From Pseudomonas taeanensis MS-3 (GTDB lineage Bacteria; Pseudomonadota; Gammaproteobacteria; Pseudomonadales; Pseudomonadaceae): a stretch of DNA of 64,000 nucleotides. The stretch spans positions 79,153 through 143,152 of the forward strand of contig NZ_AWSQ01000001.1 in the NCBI RefSeq assembly GCF_000498575.2, in the 5' to 3' direction. The position numbers were made by a program, and so were the translations under genes. The stretch's first letter is position 1. Each line of letters begins with the position of its first letter. Below the pieces are notes generated by a model. That model was not told the DNA's origin. It did no database searches and worked only from the letters and a program-made list of their open reading frames with translations. Positions 18,060-26,783 of the stretch are shown here, one piece after another.

Positions 18060-19239
18060 TGCCTTTGTCCTCCTCAACCGTGGCCAGCTGCGGCCAGCAC
18101 TCGGCCAGCGCCTCCAGCAACAACTCTAGCTGGGCGACGCTGTGGGCGGCCGACAGGGTGACGCGTAGACGCGCACTACCCGCCGGCACGGTTGGTGGTC
18201 GAATCGCGGTGACCAGCAGGCCGCGCTCGCGCAGCATCTGCGACAGGCGCAACGCGCGGTCGCTGTCCCCGACCATGATCGGCTGGATCGGCGTCGGGCT
18301 GTCCACCAGGCTCAGGCCAATCGCTTCGGCGCCGGCGCGAAAGCGCTGAATCAGCGTCGCCAAATGCTCGCGGCGCCAGTGCTCGCTACGCAGCAACTCC
18401 AGGCTTTTCAGGGTCGCGCAGGCCAGCGCCGGTGGCTGACTGGTGGTGTAGATATAGGGACGGGCGAACTGCACCAGGGTCTCGATCAACTCCTCGCTGC
18501 CCGCGACGAAAGCCCCGGCAGTGCCGAACGCCTTGCCCAGGGTGCCGACCAGCACCTGTACATCGTCCGGGCCCAGGCCGAAGTGCTCGACAATACCACC
18601 ACCGGTGGCGCCCAGCGGGCCAAAGCCGTGGGCATCGTCGACCATGACCCAGGCATCGCGCTGCTTCGCCTCGGCGCACAACGCCGGCAGGTCGGCCAGG
18701 TCACCGTCCATGCTGAACACGCCGTCGGTCACCACCAGGGTGTTGCCGTTGGCTTTCGCCAGACGGCCGGCGAGACTCTGCGCATCGTTGTGCAAATAGC
18801 GCGAGAAGCGCGCGCCGCTGAGCAGGCCGGCATCCAGCAGCGAGGCGTGATTGAGCCGGTCTTCCAGCACCGTATCGCCCTGACCGAGCAACGCGGTGAC
18901 GGCACCCAGGTTGGCCATGTAGCCGGTGGAGAACAGCAACGCACGCGGCCGCCCGGTGAACGCCGCAAGCGCTTCTTCCAGTTCATGGTGCGGGGTGCTA
19001 TGGCCGATCACCAGGTGCGAGGCGCCGCCGCCGACGCCCCAGCGGTGTGCGCCGGCACGCCAGGCTTCGATCACCTGCGGATGATTGGCCAACCCGAGGT
19101 AATCGTTGGAGCAGAAGGCCAGCAATTCACGGCCGTCGACCCTGACCAGCGGCCCCTGCGGACTGTCCAGCAGCGGGCGTTGGCGGTACAGGTGCGCGGC
19201 GCGGCGCTCGGCGAGACGGGTGGCGAGATCGAAGGGCAT
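18052..19239 (-). CDS. bioF: 8-amino-7-oxononanoate synthase
   Basis: A 395-residue PLP enzyme of the alpha-oxoamine synthase family, condensing pimeloyl-ACP/CoA with L-alanine. The glycine-rich [13 protein letters not shown] lies at 68-80 and the PLP lysine Lys236 in [18 protein letters not shown] at 201-207 carries the PLP-ring aspartate and histidine. It overlaps bioH by 8 bp. A dispersed palindrome separates it from bioB, 105 bp away. Confidence 0.95.
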   Translation of the reverse strand: MPFDLATRLAERRAAHLYRQRPLLDSPQGPLVRVDGRELLAFCSNDYLGLANHPQVIEAWRAGAHRWGVGGGASHLVIGHSTPHHELEEALAAFTGRPRALLFSTGYMANLGAVTALLGQGDTVLEDRLNHASLLDAGLLSGARFSRYLHNDAQSLAGRLAKANGNTLVVTDGVFSMDGDLADLPALCAEAKQRDAWVMVDDAHGFGPLGATGGGIVEHFGLGPDDVQVLVGTLGKAFGTAGAFVAGSEELIETLVQFARPYIYTTSQPPALACATLKSLELLRSEHWRREHLATLIQRFRAGAEAIGLSLVDSPTPIQPIMVGDSDRALRLSQMLRERGLLVTAIRPPTVPAGSARLRVTLSAAHSVAQLELLLEALAECWPQLATVEEDKGNA

Positions 19240-19257
19240 GGACAGCTCAGCTTGTTT

Positions 19258-19331
19258 GTAGGAGCCAGGGGGACGCCTAGTCCGTGCTGGCGATCTCCGC
19301 TAACCGGGATCGCCAACAAGCTGGCTCCTAC
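19258..19331. repeat. dispersed palindrome between bioB and bioF
   Basis: GTAGGAGCCAG (19258-19268) pairs with CTGGCTCCTAC (19321-19331), giving a 74-nt hairpin-forming repeat of the same family as the half copy at 1791-1813. It lies inside the bio operon and may affect mRNA stability between bioB and bioFHCD. Confidence 0.75.
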
Positions 19332-19344
19332 AGGTTCGAGAAGG

Positions 19345-20400
19345 TCAGACCGCGGCGTCGTAGAAGAGCGCGCTGCTCTTTTGCTCGACCAGCGCCTGCT
19401 CGATGGCGGCCTGATGGACTTCGTCGGCGTGCTCTTCGCGCTCTTCCGGTTTGATGCCGAGACGGGCGAACAGCTGCATGTCCTTGTCGGCTTGCGGGTT
19501 GGCGGTGGTCAGCAGTTTCTCGCCGTAGAAGATCGAGTTGGCGCCGGCGAAGAAGGCCAGGGCCTGCATCTGCTCGTTCATCGCCTCGCGGCCGGCGGAC
19601 AGGCGCACATGGGACTGCGGCATCATGATCCGCGCCACGGCGAGCATGCGGATAAAGTCGAACGGATCGACGTCCTGTTCATCGGCCAGCGGTGTGCCCT
19701 TGACCTTGACCAGCATGTTGATCGGCACCGACTCCGGGTGTTCCGGCAGGTTGGCCAACTGGATCAGCAGACCGGCGCGGTCGTCCAGCGTCTCGCCCAG
19801 GCCGAGGATGCCGCCGGAGCAGATCTTCATCCCGGAATCGCGCACGTAGGCCAGGGTTTCCAGGCGTTCGTTGTAGGTGCGGGTGGTGATGATGTTGCCG
19901 TAGAACTCCGGCGAGGTGTCGAGGTTGTGGTTGTAGTAGTCGAGGCCGGCCTCGGCCAGGGCAGCGGTCTGCTCCTTGTCGAGCTTGCCGAGGGTCATGC
20001 AGGTTTCCAGGCCCATGGCCCGTACACCTTTGACCATCTCCAGCACGTAGGGCATGTCTTTCGCCGACGGGTGCTTCCAGGCGGCGCCCATGCAGAAGCG
20101 GGTCGAGCCGATGGCCTTGGCTTCGGCAGCCGCTTCCAGCACCTTTTGCACTTCCATCAGTTTTTCTTTTTCCAGCCCGGTGTTGTAGTGGCCGGACTGG
20201 GGGCAGTACTTGCAGTCTTCCGGGCAGGCGCCGGTCTTGATCGACAGCAGGGTCGAAACCTGTACGCGGTTGGCATCGAAATGCGCGCGGTGCACGCCCT
20301 GGGCCTGAAACAGCAGGTCGTTGAACGGTTGCTGGAAGAGCGCCTTGACCTCGGCGAGGGTCCAGTCGTGACGCATTGGGGCGGCGGAGGTAGCGCTCAT
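19345..20400 (-). CDS. bioB: biotin synthase
   Basis: A 351-residue radical SAM enzyme that inserts sulfur into dethiobiotin. The [4Fe-4S] cluster motif CPEDCKYC has cysteines at residues 59, 63 and 66. The SAM and substrate segments [27 protein letters not shown] and [15 protein letters not shown] are typical. AGGAATCATCC precedes the start. It is the promoter-proximal gene of bioB-F-H-C-D. bioA is not in the window, as is usual in pseudomonads. Confidence 0.96.
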   Translation of the reverse strand: MSATSAAPMRHDWTLAEVKALFQQPFNDLLFQAQGVHRAHFDANRVQVSTLLSIKTGACPEDCKYCPQSGHYNTGLEKEKLMEVQKVLEAAAEAKAIGSTRFCMGAAWKHPSAKDMPYVLEMVKGVRAMGLETCMTLGKLDKEQTAALAEAGLDYYNHNLDTSPEFYGNIITTRTYNERLETLAYVRDSGMKICSGGILGLGETLDDRAGLLIQLANLPEHPESVPINMLVKVKGTPLADEQDVDPFDFIRMLAVARIMMPQSHVRLSAGREAMNEQMQALAFFAGANSIFYGEKLLTTANPQADKDMQLFARLGIKPEEREEHADEVHQAAIEQALVEQKSSALFYDAAV

Positions 20401-20479
20401 GGATGATTCCTTATTAGCAGCAACAGCCTGCTAGAGTCAGCAGGCAGACACGGATGTTCGGCATGATTATGGAAGCGTT

Positions 20480-21217
20480 ATGCACTGTCAACCAAAGCGA
20501 GCACGCCAGGTTTACAACTGGTTAAAAATCAAACAAATCTGCTTATTGTGCGATGAGCCGACGGACACCGCGCACGCACTCTGCGTCAGCTGCGAAAGCG
20601 AGCTGCCCTGGCTCGCCGGGCGCTGCCTGATCTGCGCCCTGCCCTTGGCAAATGCGGGACTGACCTGCGGCGCCTGCCTGAGGCGACCACCGAGTTTTCA
20701 CCGCGTAGAAGTACCCTGGCGCTACGCCTTCCCGATCGACAGCCTGATCACCCGCTTCAAACACCAGGCCAAGTGGCCCTTGGGACGTCTGCTCGGCGAG
20801 CTTTTGTCACATCATCTGCTGCATGCCTTCGATGAGGGCTTGGCCAAGCCAGAGCTGCTGCTGCCCGTGCCGCTGTCCGAGCGACGCCAGCGCCAGCGGG
20901 GCTTCAATCAGGCGACACTGCTCAGCCAGTGGCTGAGCCAAAGCTTGCAGCTGCCGCACCAGCCCAACTGGCTGCAGCGCGTGACCGACACCCCCGCCCA
21001 GCAACAACTGGACGCCGCCGCGCGCAAACGCAACCTGCGCCGCGCCTTTGCCCTGGCCGCCAACGCTCGGGTAGAAGGCCGTCACCTCGCCCTGGTCGAT
21101 GACGTGCTGACCACCGGCGCCACTGCGGAAAGCCTCGCACGCCTGTTAACGCGGGCCGGCGCTGCGCGAGTCGATGTGTATTGCCTGGCGCGCACCGCAA
21201 AACCGGGTGACCGTTAA
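20480..21217 (+). CDS. comF: ComF-family phosphoribosyltransferase-like protein
   Basis: A 245-residue ComF/GntX-family protein. The N-terminal Cys4 zinc ribbon is CLLC...CVSC and CLIC...CGAC (residues about 14-65), followed by a type I phosphoribosyltransferase domain with the PRPP loop LALVDDVLTTGATAESLARLL (about 200-220). The family is linked to DNA uptake and processing, but its reaction is not established. It is divergent from bioB (79 bp apart). Its stop codon lies within the left terminal repeat of a MITE-like element, so the last residues may be encoded by the insertion. Confidence 0.9.
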   Translation: MHCQPKRARQVYNWLKIKQICLLCDEPTDTAHALCVSCESELPWLAGRCLICALPLANAGLTCGACLRRPPSFHRVEVPWRYAFPIDSLITRFKHQAKWPLGRLLGELLSHHLLHAFDEGLAKPELLLPVPLSERRQRQRGFNQATLLSQWLSQSLQLPHQPNWLQRVTDTPAQQQLDAAARKRNLRRAFALAANARVEGRHLALVDDVLTTGATAESLARLLTRAGAARVDVYCLARTAKPGDR

Positions 21218-21360
21218 CAGGCCGTTGAAAAACTACTGCGCTCGGCCATGCGGCGTTGAACCAGCCTCAAAATGCTCATGTACAACTCGTACACTGCGCT
21301 TTTTCGACTGATTTCGCCTTGCCTAGCCTTCGCTCGCTACATTTTTCAACGGCCTGTTAA
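21214..21360. mobile_element. 147-bp MITE-like element with 19-bp perfect terminal inverted repeats
   Basis: TTAACAGGCCGTTGAAAAA (21214-21232) is perfectly complementary to TTTTTCAACGGCCTGTTAA (21342-21360). No transposase fits in the 109-bp interior, so this is a non-autonomous element. A short derivative lies at 32500-32546 and a one-ended relic at 63331-63390. The left end contains the comF stop codon. Confidence 0.8.
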
Positions 21361-21435
21361 GCCGCAAGGCCTGCCGCGCCTGATCACGGGCAGGGGCGAC
21401 GGTATTGACTCAACGGTCAGGCTCGCGCACATTAC

Positions 21436-21463
21436 AGCGCTATATAGCAAAGCATATAGCGCT
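21436..21463. promoter_or_regulatory. modE box: ModE box (molybdate-responsive operator)
   Basis: AGCGCTATAT, 8 bp, then ATATAGCGCT: a perfect 10-bp inverted repeat with the TATA-N-TATA shape of ModE operators. It ends 6 bp before the annotated modE start codon, so bound ModE-molybdate would block both promoter clearance and the ribosome site region. Confidence 0.85.
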
Positions 21464-21469
21464 ACCCAT

Positions 21470-22231
21470 ATGACCCTCATGACCACCCTCGCCCAGCATG
21501 TCACTCGCCGCCCGCAGCGCATGGCCCTGCTCGAACAGATTGCCGTGCAAGGCTCGATCACCCGCGCCGCCAAAGCCGCCGGTCTGAGCTACAAGGCGGC
21601 CTGGGACGCGATCGACGAACTCAATAACCTTGCCGAAGAGCCATTGGTCCAGCGTAGCGTCGGCGGCAAAGGCGGCGGCGGCGCCAAGCTGTCCGCCGCG
21701 GGCGAACGCCTGCTGGTTCTCTACAAGCGCCTGGAAAACCTGCAGGCCCAGGTGCTGGCGGCCGAGGACGACCACGACCTGCAACTGCTCGGTCGCCTGA
21801 TGTTGCGCACCAGCGCGCGCAATCAGCTCAGCGGACGGGTACGGGCGATTCACCCGCAGGGGCGTAACGACTTGATCGATATCGAGCTGCCCGGCGGCGC
21901 GCAGATCCAGGCACAGATCACCTGCGACAGTACGGAAAAACTCGAGCTCGCCGAAGACCGCCCGGTGATTGCCTTGATCAAGGCCGGCTGGCTGGAACTG
22001 AACGCACTGTCGAGTGCCGCCGACCCGACGCGCAATCAGCTGCAAGGCTGGATCGAGCAGATCATTCCGGCGGCCGACGGCCCCAGCGAAGTGCGCATCG
22101 GCCTGGCCAGTGGGCAGACCCTCTGCGCGTTGGCCGATGCCAGTCACCTGCGTGAGCAGCACCTGCATGCCAGCGACCCGGTGCGCGCGCAGTTCGCCGC
22201 CAATCAGGTGCTGCTCGGCACCCCCGTCTAA
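21470..22231 (+). CDS. modE: molybdenum-dependent transcriptional regulator ModE
   Basis: A 253-residue regulator. The N-terminal winged helix is RRPQRMALLEQIAVQGSITRAAKAAGLSYKAAWDAIDELNNL, the hallmark of ModE. Two C-terminal Mop-like molybdate-binding repeats start at ARNQLSGRVRAIHPQGRNDLIDIELPGG and TRNQLQGWIEQIIPAADGPSEVRIGL. The start is uncertain: ATG at 21470 or 21479. Neither has a clear ribosome site because the ModE box sits directly before them. It is followed by modA (23 bp) and modB, but not by modC. ModE with bound molybdate represses uptake genes. Confidence 0.9.
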   Translation: MTLMTTLAQHVTRRPQRMALLEQIAVQGSITRAAKAAGLSYKAAWDAIDELNNLAEEPLVQRSVGGKGGGGAKLSAAGERLLVLYKRLENLQAQVLAAEDDHDLQLLGRLMLRTSARNQLSGRVRAIHPQGRNDLIDIELPGGAQIQAQITCDSTEKLELAEDRPVIALIKAGWLELNALSSAADPTRNQLQGWIEQIIPAADGPSEVRIGLASGQTLCALADASHLREQHLHASDPVRAQFAANQVLLGTPV

Positions 22232-22254
22232 AACTTGGCCCGGACACAATCAGC

Positions 22255-23001
22255 ATGTACAAAACACTTCTCCCCTGCGTCCTCGCCGGCCTACTGACGG
22301 CCCAGCAGGTGCAGGCTGCCGAGACGCTGCGAATCGCCGTCGCCGCCAATCTGCTGCCAGTGATGGAACGAATCGCCGCCGACTACCAGCAACAGACCGG
22401 CGCCAAGCTGCAGATCGCCGGCGGCTCCAGCGGCGCTTTCTTCGAGCAGATCCAACGCGGCGCGCCCTTCGACCTGTTTTACTCGGCCGATGCCGAACGC
22501 CCGGACAAACTCGCCGCGAACGGTCACGGCACAACCGCCATCACCTATGCCTGCGGACGTCTGGCCCTGTGGACGCCGCGGCAACCGGCAAGCCTCGACA
22601 ATCTGCCGGCCGGCAAGGTGGCCATTGCCCAGCCGCAGACCGCGCCCTACGGCACGGCCGCCTTGCAGGCCCTTGAACGCAGCGGCCAATTGGCGACGAT
22701 CAAGCCACGCCTGGTGTATGGCCAGGACATCGGCCAGACCTTTCAATTCGTCCTCAGCGGCAATGCGCCGAGCGGCTTGGTCGCCCTCAGCCAGCTGACC
22801 GCGGCCAACACCCCCAGCGTGCAGTATCAGCGGGTGGACGCCAGCCTCTATGACCCCTTGGTGCAAAAACGCCTGATCCTGGCCAAGGACGCACGACGTG
22901 ACGCCGCCGAACGCTTCGCCGCCTTCTTCGACGCTCAGCAGGCCACCCTGCAAACGGCGGGTTACGCATTACCAGGCGAGGCCGGCTGTGCTGCTGACTG
23001 A
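22255..23001 (+). CDS. modA: molybdate ABC transporter periplasmic binding protein
   Basis: A 248-residue secreted binding protein. The signal peptide is MYKTLLPCVLAGLLTAQQVQA (about residues 1-21) and the mature start is AETLRIAVAANLLPVMERIAADYQQQTGAKLQIAGGSSGAFFEQIQ. The ASSG-type oxyanion loop GGSSG and DLFYSADAERPDKL are ModA signatures. The protein captures molybdate or tungstate in the periplasm. Its 3' end overlaps the GTG start of modB by 14 bp. Confidence 0.93.
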   Translation: MYKTLLPCVLAGLLTAQQVQAAETLRIAVAANLLPVMERIAADYQQQTGAKLQIAGGSSGAFFEQIQRGAPFDLFYSADAERPDKLAANGHGTTAITYACGRLALWTPRQPASLDNLPAGKVAIAQPQTAPYGTAALQALERSGQLATIKPRLVYGQDIGQTFQFVLSGNAPSGLVALSQLTAANTPSVQYQRVDASLYDPLVQKRLILAKDARRDAAERFAAFFDAQQATLQTAGYALPGEAGCAAD

Positions 23002-23677
23002 TAGCGACTGGCAGGCGCTGTGGCTGACCCTGCAACTGGCCGGGCTGTCCACCGCGCTGCTGATGCTGCTCGGCTTGCCGCTGGCGGCCTGGCGTGTGCG
23101 CAAGCAAACCCGCCTGCGCCAGGTACTCGACGCGGTGCTGGCCCTGCCGCTGGTGCTGCCACCAACCGTGCTGGGTTTTTACCTGCTGGTGCTCTTCGCC
23201 CCGGATAACCCGCTGGGATCGGCCTGGATCGCCCTCACCGGACAACAACTGGCCTTCAGTTTCAGCGGCCTGGTACTCGGCTCGGTGATCTACTCCCTGC
23301 CTTTCGTCGTGCAACCGCTGACCGTGGCCATGCGCGAGATCCCACCGAGCCTGCTGGAAGCCGCCGCCAGTCTCGGCGCCACCCGCTGGGAGCGTCTGCA
23401 CCGGGTGATCCTGCCGCTGCTGCGGCGCGGCCTGCTGGTCGCGGCGACCCTGGGCTTCGCTCACACCCTCGGCGAATTCGGTGTCGTACTGATGCTCGGC
23501 GGCAGTATCCCCGGCGAAACCCAGGTGGTCTCAATCGCCCTGTTCCAGCACGTGGAGGCACTGCGCTACGCCGACGCCCACCGCCTGGCCGCTTTTCAGC
23601 TCGGCCTGTCGTTCCTGCTGCTGTTGCTGGTCTATGGCCTGGGCGATCCACGCCGATCGGCGCCCATGCGCACATAG
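22988..23677 (+). CDS. modB: molybdate ABC transporter permease ModB
   Basis: A 229-residue inner-membrane permease with about five to six membrane helices. The EAA loop that docks the ATPase reads EIPPSLLEAAASLGATRWERLHRVILPLL (about residues 117-145). The start is the GTG at 22988 (VLLTDSDWQALWLTLQLAG), which overlaps modA; a longer frame upstream is only the shadow of modA. The expected modC ATPase gene does not follow: srkA starts 36 bp after the stop. ModB therefore needs an ATPase encoded elsewhere. Confidence 0.92.
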   Translation: MLLTDSDWQALWLTLQLAGLSTALLMLLGLPLAAWRVRKQTRLRQVLDAVLALPLVLPPTVLGFYLLVLFAPDNPLGSAWIALTGQQLAFSFSGLVLGSVIYSLPFVVQPLTVAMREIPPSLLEAAASLGATRWERLHRVILPLLRRGLLVAATLGFAHTLGEFGVVLMLGGSIPGETQVVSIALFQHVEALRYADAHRLAAFQLGLSFLLLLLVYGLGDPRRSAPMRT

Positions 23678-23712
23678 GCGTTACACTTGCGGCCCACTTA
23701 CCGGAGCCTCCC

Positions 23713-24687
23713 ATGTCCCATCCCTTTGCCGACCTCACCCCCGATCTGGTACTGGATGCCGTGGAGAGCCTGGGCTACCTCAGCGATGCCCGCATACTGG
23801 CGCTGAACAGCTACGAAAACCGCGTGTACCAGGTGGGTATCGAAGACGAAACGCCGCTGATCGCCAAGTTCTATCGCCCGCAGCGCTGGAGCGATGCGGC
23901 AATTCGCGAGGAGCACAGTTTCACCTTCGAGCTGGCCGAGTGTGACGTGCCGGTGGTGGCGCCGCTGCAACGCGACGGCGAAACCCTGTTCGAACACGCC
24001 GGCTTCCGTTTCACCCTGTTTCCACGACGCGGTGGCCGCGCGCCGGAGCCGGGTAATCTGGATCAGCTTTATCGGCTCGGCCAATTGCTCGGTCGTCTGC
24101 ATGCCGTCGGTGCAACCAAACCCTTCGCCCATCGCGAAAGCCTGCGGGTGGACAACTACGGCCATGCCTCGCTGGCCACCCTGCTCGAGGGCAACTTCAT
24201 TCCGCGCAGCCTGCTGCCGGCCTACGAGTCAGTGGCCCGCGACCTGCTCAAGCGCCTCGATGCGCTGTTTGCCGGCAACCCGGTGCAGGCGATCCGCCTG
24301 CACGGCGACTGCCACCCCGGCAACCTGCTGTGCCGCGACGAGACCTTCCATATGGTCGACCTCGACGATTGCCGCATGGGGCCGGCCGTGCAGGACCTGT
24401 GGATGATGCTGGCCGGTGAGCGCCATGAGCGCCTCGGCCAGCTGTCCGAATTGATGGACGGTTACCAGGAGTTCCACGACTTCAACCCCCGCGAACTGCC
24501 GCTGATCGAAGGCCTGCGCGCCCTGCGCCTGATGCACTACAGTGCCTGGCTGGCGCGACGCTGGGACGACCCGGCATTCCCCCACAGCTTCCCCTGGTTC
24601 GGCAGTGAGCGTTACTGGGGCGATCAGGTACTGATGCTGCGCGAACAACTGGCCGCGCTGGATGAGGAACCGCTGAAGCTGTTCTGA
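23713..24687 (+). CDS. srkA: stress response serine/threonine kinase SrkA (YihE/RdoA)
   Basis: A 324-residue cytoplasmic kinase of the choline-kinase-like fold. It begins MSHPFADLTPDLVLDAVESLGYLSDARILALNSYENRVYQVG. The catalytic loop is RLHGDCHPGNLL (about residues 195-206) with the metal-binding DLDDC right after it. SrkA counters stress-induced, MazF-linked cell death in E. coli. GAGCCTCCC precedes the ATG. It is probably a separate unit after modB, although the 35-bp gap permits read-through. Confidence 0.92.
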   Translation: MSHPFADLTPDLVLDAVESLGYLSDARILALNSYENRVYQVGIEDETPLIAKFYRPQRWSDAAIREEHSFTFELAECDVPVVAPLQRDGETLFEHAGFRFTLFPRRGGRAPEPGNLDQLYRLGQLLGRLHAVGATKPFAHRESLRVDNYGHASLATLLEGNFIPRSLLPAYESVARDLLKRLDALFAGNPVQAIRLHGDCHPGNLLCRDETFHMVDLDDCRMGPAVQDLWMMLAGERHERLGQLSELMDGYQEFHDFNPRELPLIEGLRALRLMHYSAWLARRWDDPAFPHSFPWFGSERYWGDQVLMLREQLAALDEEPLKLF

Positions 24688-24718
24688 TAGAAGCAGCGTT
24701 AAGCAAGAGTCCCGTCCC

Positions 24719-24770
24719 GTAGCCCGGATGCAATCCGCGGATTGTGCTTCCCGGATTGCATCCGGGCTAC
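24719..24770. repeat. REP-like hairpin (GTAGCCCGGATGCAATCCG family)
   Basis: GTAGCCCGGATGCAATCCG (24719-24737) pairs with CGGATTGCATCCGGGCTAC (24752-24770): a perfect 19-bp stem. The same family occurs at 44041-44105, 46307-46374 and 60089-60147. Confidence 0.85.
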
Positions 24771-24784
24771 CACGGTAGAACCGG

Positions 24785-24818
24785 GTAGGGTGAATAACGC
24801 CATTTTCATTCACCCTAC
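24785..24818. repeat. second hairpin repeat after srkA
   Basis: GTAGGGTGAAT (24785-24795) and ATTCACCCTAC (24808-24818) form an 11-bp stem. It is a different repeat family from its neighbour and lies 15 bp further on. Confidence 0.7.
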
Positions 24819-24979
24819 GATGTCGCAGACCTGCGCTTAAGCGTAGGGTCTACGGCTGTAATGCCTGCCTTACGCAAAACAGCTTTTCCCCTTGCAGAAA
24901 AAACCTGAACCCACAGACAACAGCCGAGCGCCGCGACTAGAATCCGAGGCTTTAGTTAGCCGCCTAAGCAAGGAATCCC

Positions 24980-25867
24980 ATGGCCACCGCCAACCCGCAA
25001 CGCGGGTACATTCTCGGCCTCACCGCCTATATCATCTGGGGCCTGTTCCCCCTCTACTTCAAGGTCATTCAGGACGTTCCGGCGCTGGAGATCGTCGCCC
25101 ATCGCGCACTCTGGGCGGCGCTGTTCGGCGCCGCACTGTTGCTGGTGTGGAAACACCCCGGCTGGCTGCGCGAACTGCGCGAACACCCTCGGCGCTTCGC
25201 CGTATTGACCTTCAGCGGCGTGCTGATCGCCAGCAACTGGCTGGTCTACGTCTGGGCGGTGAATAACGAGCGCATGCTCGAAGCCAGCCTGGGTTACTAC
25301 ATCAACCCGCTGGTCAATGTATTGCTCGGCATGCTGTTGCTCGGCGAACGCCTGCGTCGCCTGCAATGGCTGGCCGTCGGCCTGGCCACCCTCGGCGTGG
25401 CACAACAGGTCTGGCAGGTCGGCAGCATTCCCTGGGTGTCCCTGGTACTGGCCCTGACCTTCGGCTTCTACGGGCTGATCCGTAAGCAGGCGCCGGTCGC
25501 CGCGCTGCCGGGTCTGGTGGTGGAAACCTGGCTGCTGCTGCCGCTGGCAATCGGCTGGCTAGCGCTGAACCCGACCGCGATGAGCAGCCAACCCGAGTTC
25601 TGGTCGACCACCGAGGCGCTCTGGCTGATCGCCGCCGGGCCGATCACCCTGGTGCCGCTGGTGTGTTTCAACGCAGCCGCGCGCCACCTGCCCTACATCA
25701 CCCTGGGCTTCCTGCAATACATCGCGCCGACGCTGGTGTTGCTGCTCGCGGTGTTCGTTTTCGACGAGCACTTCGACCCCAGCAAGCTGCTGGCCTTCAT
25801 CTGTATCTGGGTAGGCCTGGCGATCTACAGCGTCGATGCCTGGCTGACGCTGCGCCGCAGGGCTTGA
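24980..25867 (+). CDS. rarD: EamA-family transporter RarD
   Basis: A 295-residue inner-membrane protein with ten predicted helices in two EamA repeats. It begins MATANPQRGYILGLTAYIIWGLFPLYFKVIQDVPALEIVAHRALW, the RarD-specific opening. AAGGAATCCC precedes the ATG. The RarD group (chloramphenicol-sensitive protein) are drug/metabolite transporters of unknown substrate. The 25868-26178 gap downstream holds two DnaA-box-like nonamers. Confidence 0.92.
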   Translation: MATANPQRGYILGLTAYIIWGLFPLYFKVIQDVPALEIVAHRALWAALFGAALLLVWKHPGWLRELREHPRRFAVLTFSGVLIASNWLVYVWAVNNERMLEASLGYYINPLVNVLLGMLLLGERLRRLQWLAVGLATLGVAQQVWQVGSIPWVSLVLALTFGFYGLIRKQAPVAALPGLVVETWLLLPLAIGWLALNPTAMSSQPEFWSTTEALWLIAAGPITLVPLVCFNAAARHLPYITLGFLQYIAPTLVLLLAVFVFDEHFDPSKLLAFICIWVGLAIYSVDAWLTLRRRA

Positions 25868-26005
25868 GGCAGAGGGGGCAGCGTGGCAATTACCTCATGG
25901 GCAAGCCCGCGCCCGCTCAGGCCAACGGAAGCGCGGAACTGTACAAAAAACGCTCAACCACCTGCAGCCGCCGCCCGACACGGGGTGCAGCCATGCATCC
26001 CAACC

Positions 26006-26014
26006 TTATCCACA
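26006..26014 (+). other. DnaA-box-like nonamer TTATCCACA
   Basis: Exact match to the consensus DnaA box, in the 311-bp gap between rarD and the convergent ACT-domain gene. A TTGTGCACAA motif follows at about 26031-26040. No gene was seen in the gap. Confidence 0.5.
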
Positions 26015-26117
26015 GAAGCATCCCCGGACTTTGTGCACAAGCTGCTGAAAATGCTGGTTTTTTAATCAGCTCAGGAAGAACCCCGGCGCACTAGCGCGTA
26101 CGCCGAAGCTCCCCAGG

Positions 26118-26126
26118 TTATCCACA
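26118..26126 (+). other. second DnaA-box-like nonamer TTATCCACA
   Basis: Exact consensus match in the same orientation, 112 bp from the first. Confidence 0.5.
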
Positions 26127-26178
26127 GCGATACGCACCTGAGCCGTGGATATCTGCCTAGCCGTCTTACCTGCCGCGG

Positions 26179-26697
26179 TTAATTCTCGGTGCGCAGATTG
26201 AGCTCAACCATCAGGTCGTCGGCGAGCGTCTCCAGCTTGCTCTGCAACACTTCCAACGACAGCTCCAAGGGCACCGCGAGCAAGGCTTCGGCATGGAACA
26301 ACAGCTCATTGCTCATGGGCGCCGGCATCACTTCGGTGACCAGGTTTTCCAGGTTGACCCCGTGTTCGGCGAGCAGGCTGGTGATATCGCGGACGATGCC
26401 CGGGCGATCGTTACCCACCAGGTCGAGGTGGATTGGCTTCCAGTTGCAGGACGGCTCGGCGCCACTTTCCGCCAACAGCACGCGGATGCCGTGGGCGCTA
26501 AGACCCTCTAGCGCGGTGACCAACTCGGCGCGGCCTGTGGCCGGTACCGCAACCCGCAGAATCCCGGCAAACTGCCCGGCCATCCGCGACATGCGACTCT
26601 CCAGCCAGTTGCCATGGTGATCCGCCACACACTGGGCGACACGCTCGACCAGCCCTGGCTGATCCTCGGAGATAACCGTTAGCACCAGATGATCCAT
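26179..26697 (-). CDS. GcvR-like glycine cleavage system regulatory protein (two ACT domains)
   Basis: A 172-residue protein made of two ACT domains. The first begins MDHLVLTVISEDQPGLVERVAQCVADHHGNWLESRMSRMAGQFAG and the second HLDLVGNDRPGIVRDITSLLAEHGVNLENLVTEVMPAPMS; both carry the D-x-PG(L/I)V ACT signature. GcvR in E. coli binds glycine and antagonises GcvA. An upstream in-frame extension of 39 residues is not conserved-looking, so the start at 26697 is chosen. No gcv genes lie nearby, so the target is inferred from family only. Confidence 0.85.
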   Translation of the reverse strand: MDHLVLTVISEDQPGLVERVAQCVADHHGNWLESRMSRMAGQFAGILRVAVPATGRAELVTALEGLSAHGIRVLLAESGAEPSCNWKPIHLDLVGNDRPGIVRDITSLLAEHGVNLENLVTEVMPAPMSNELLFHAEALLAVPLELSLEVLQSKLETLADDLMVELNLRTEN

Positions 26698-26783
26698 AAC
26701 ATGCCTCTCGTTTTTATCAGGAATGACGTTGCGGTAGCCCGAGCTGTGCTCGCGCAATAATTGCCAAGTCTGCGCCGATCGGC

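Noticed and set aside
18364..20406. 680-codon plus-strand frame across bioF and bioB
   Set aside because: Antisense shadow of two well-recognised enzymes; low-complexity composition and no ribosome site.
22898..22987. Upstream extension of modB beyond the GTG at 22988
   Set aside because: These 30 codons are the modA 3' end in another frame; ModB-like sequence begins only at VLLTDSDWQ.
24719..24818. Repeats as a possible CRISPR array (also 44041-44105, 46307-46374, 60089-60147)
   Set aside because: They are scattered single palindromes without regular spacers or cas genes.
26006..26126. Replication origin suggested by DnaA boxes (also 32703-32842)
   Set aside because: No dnaA, dnaN, rpmH or parAB nearby and only two boxes per site, so oriC is unlikely.
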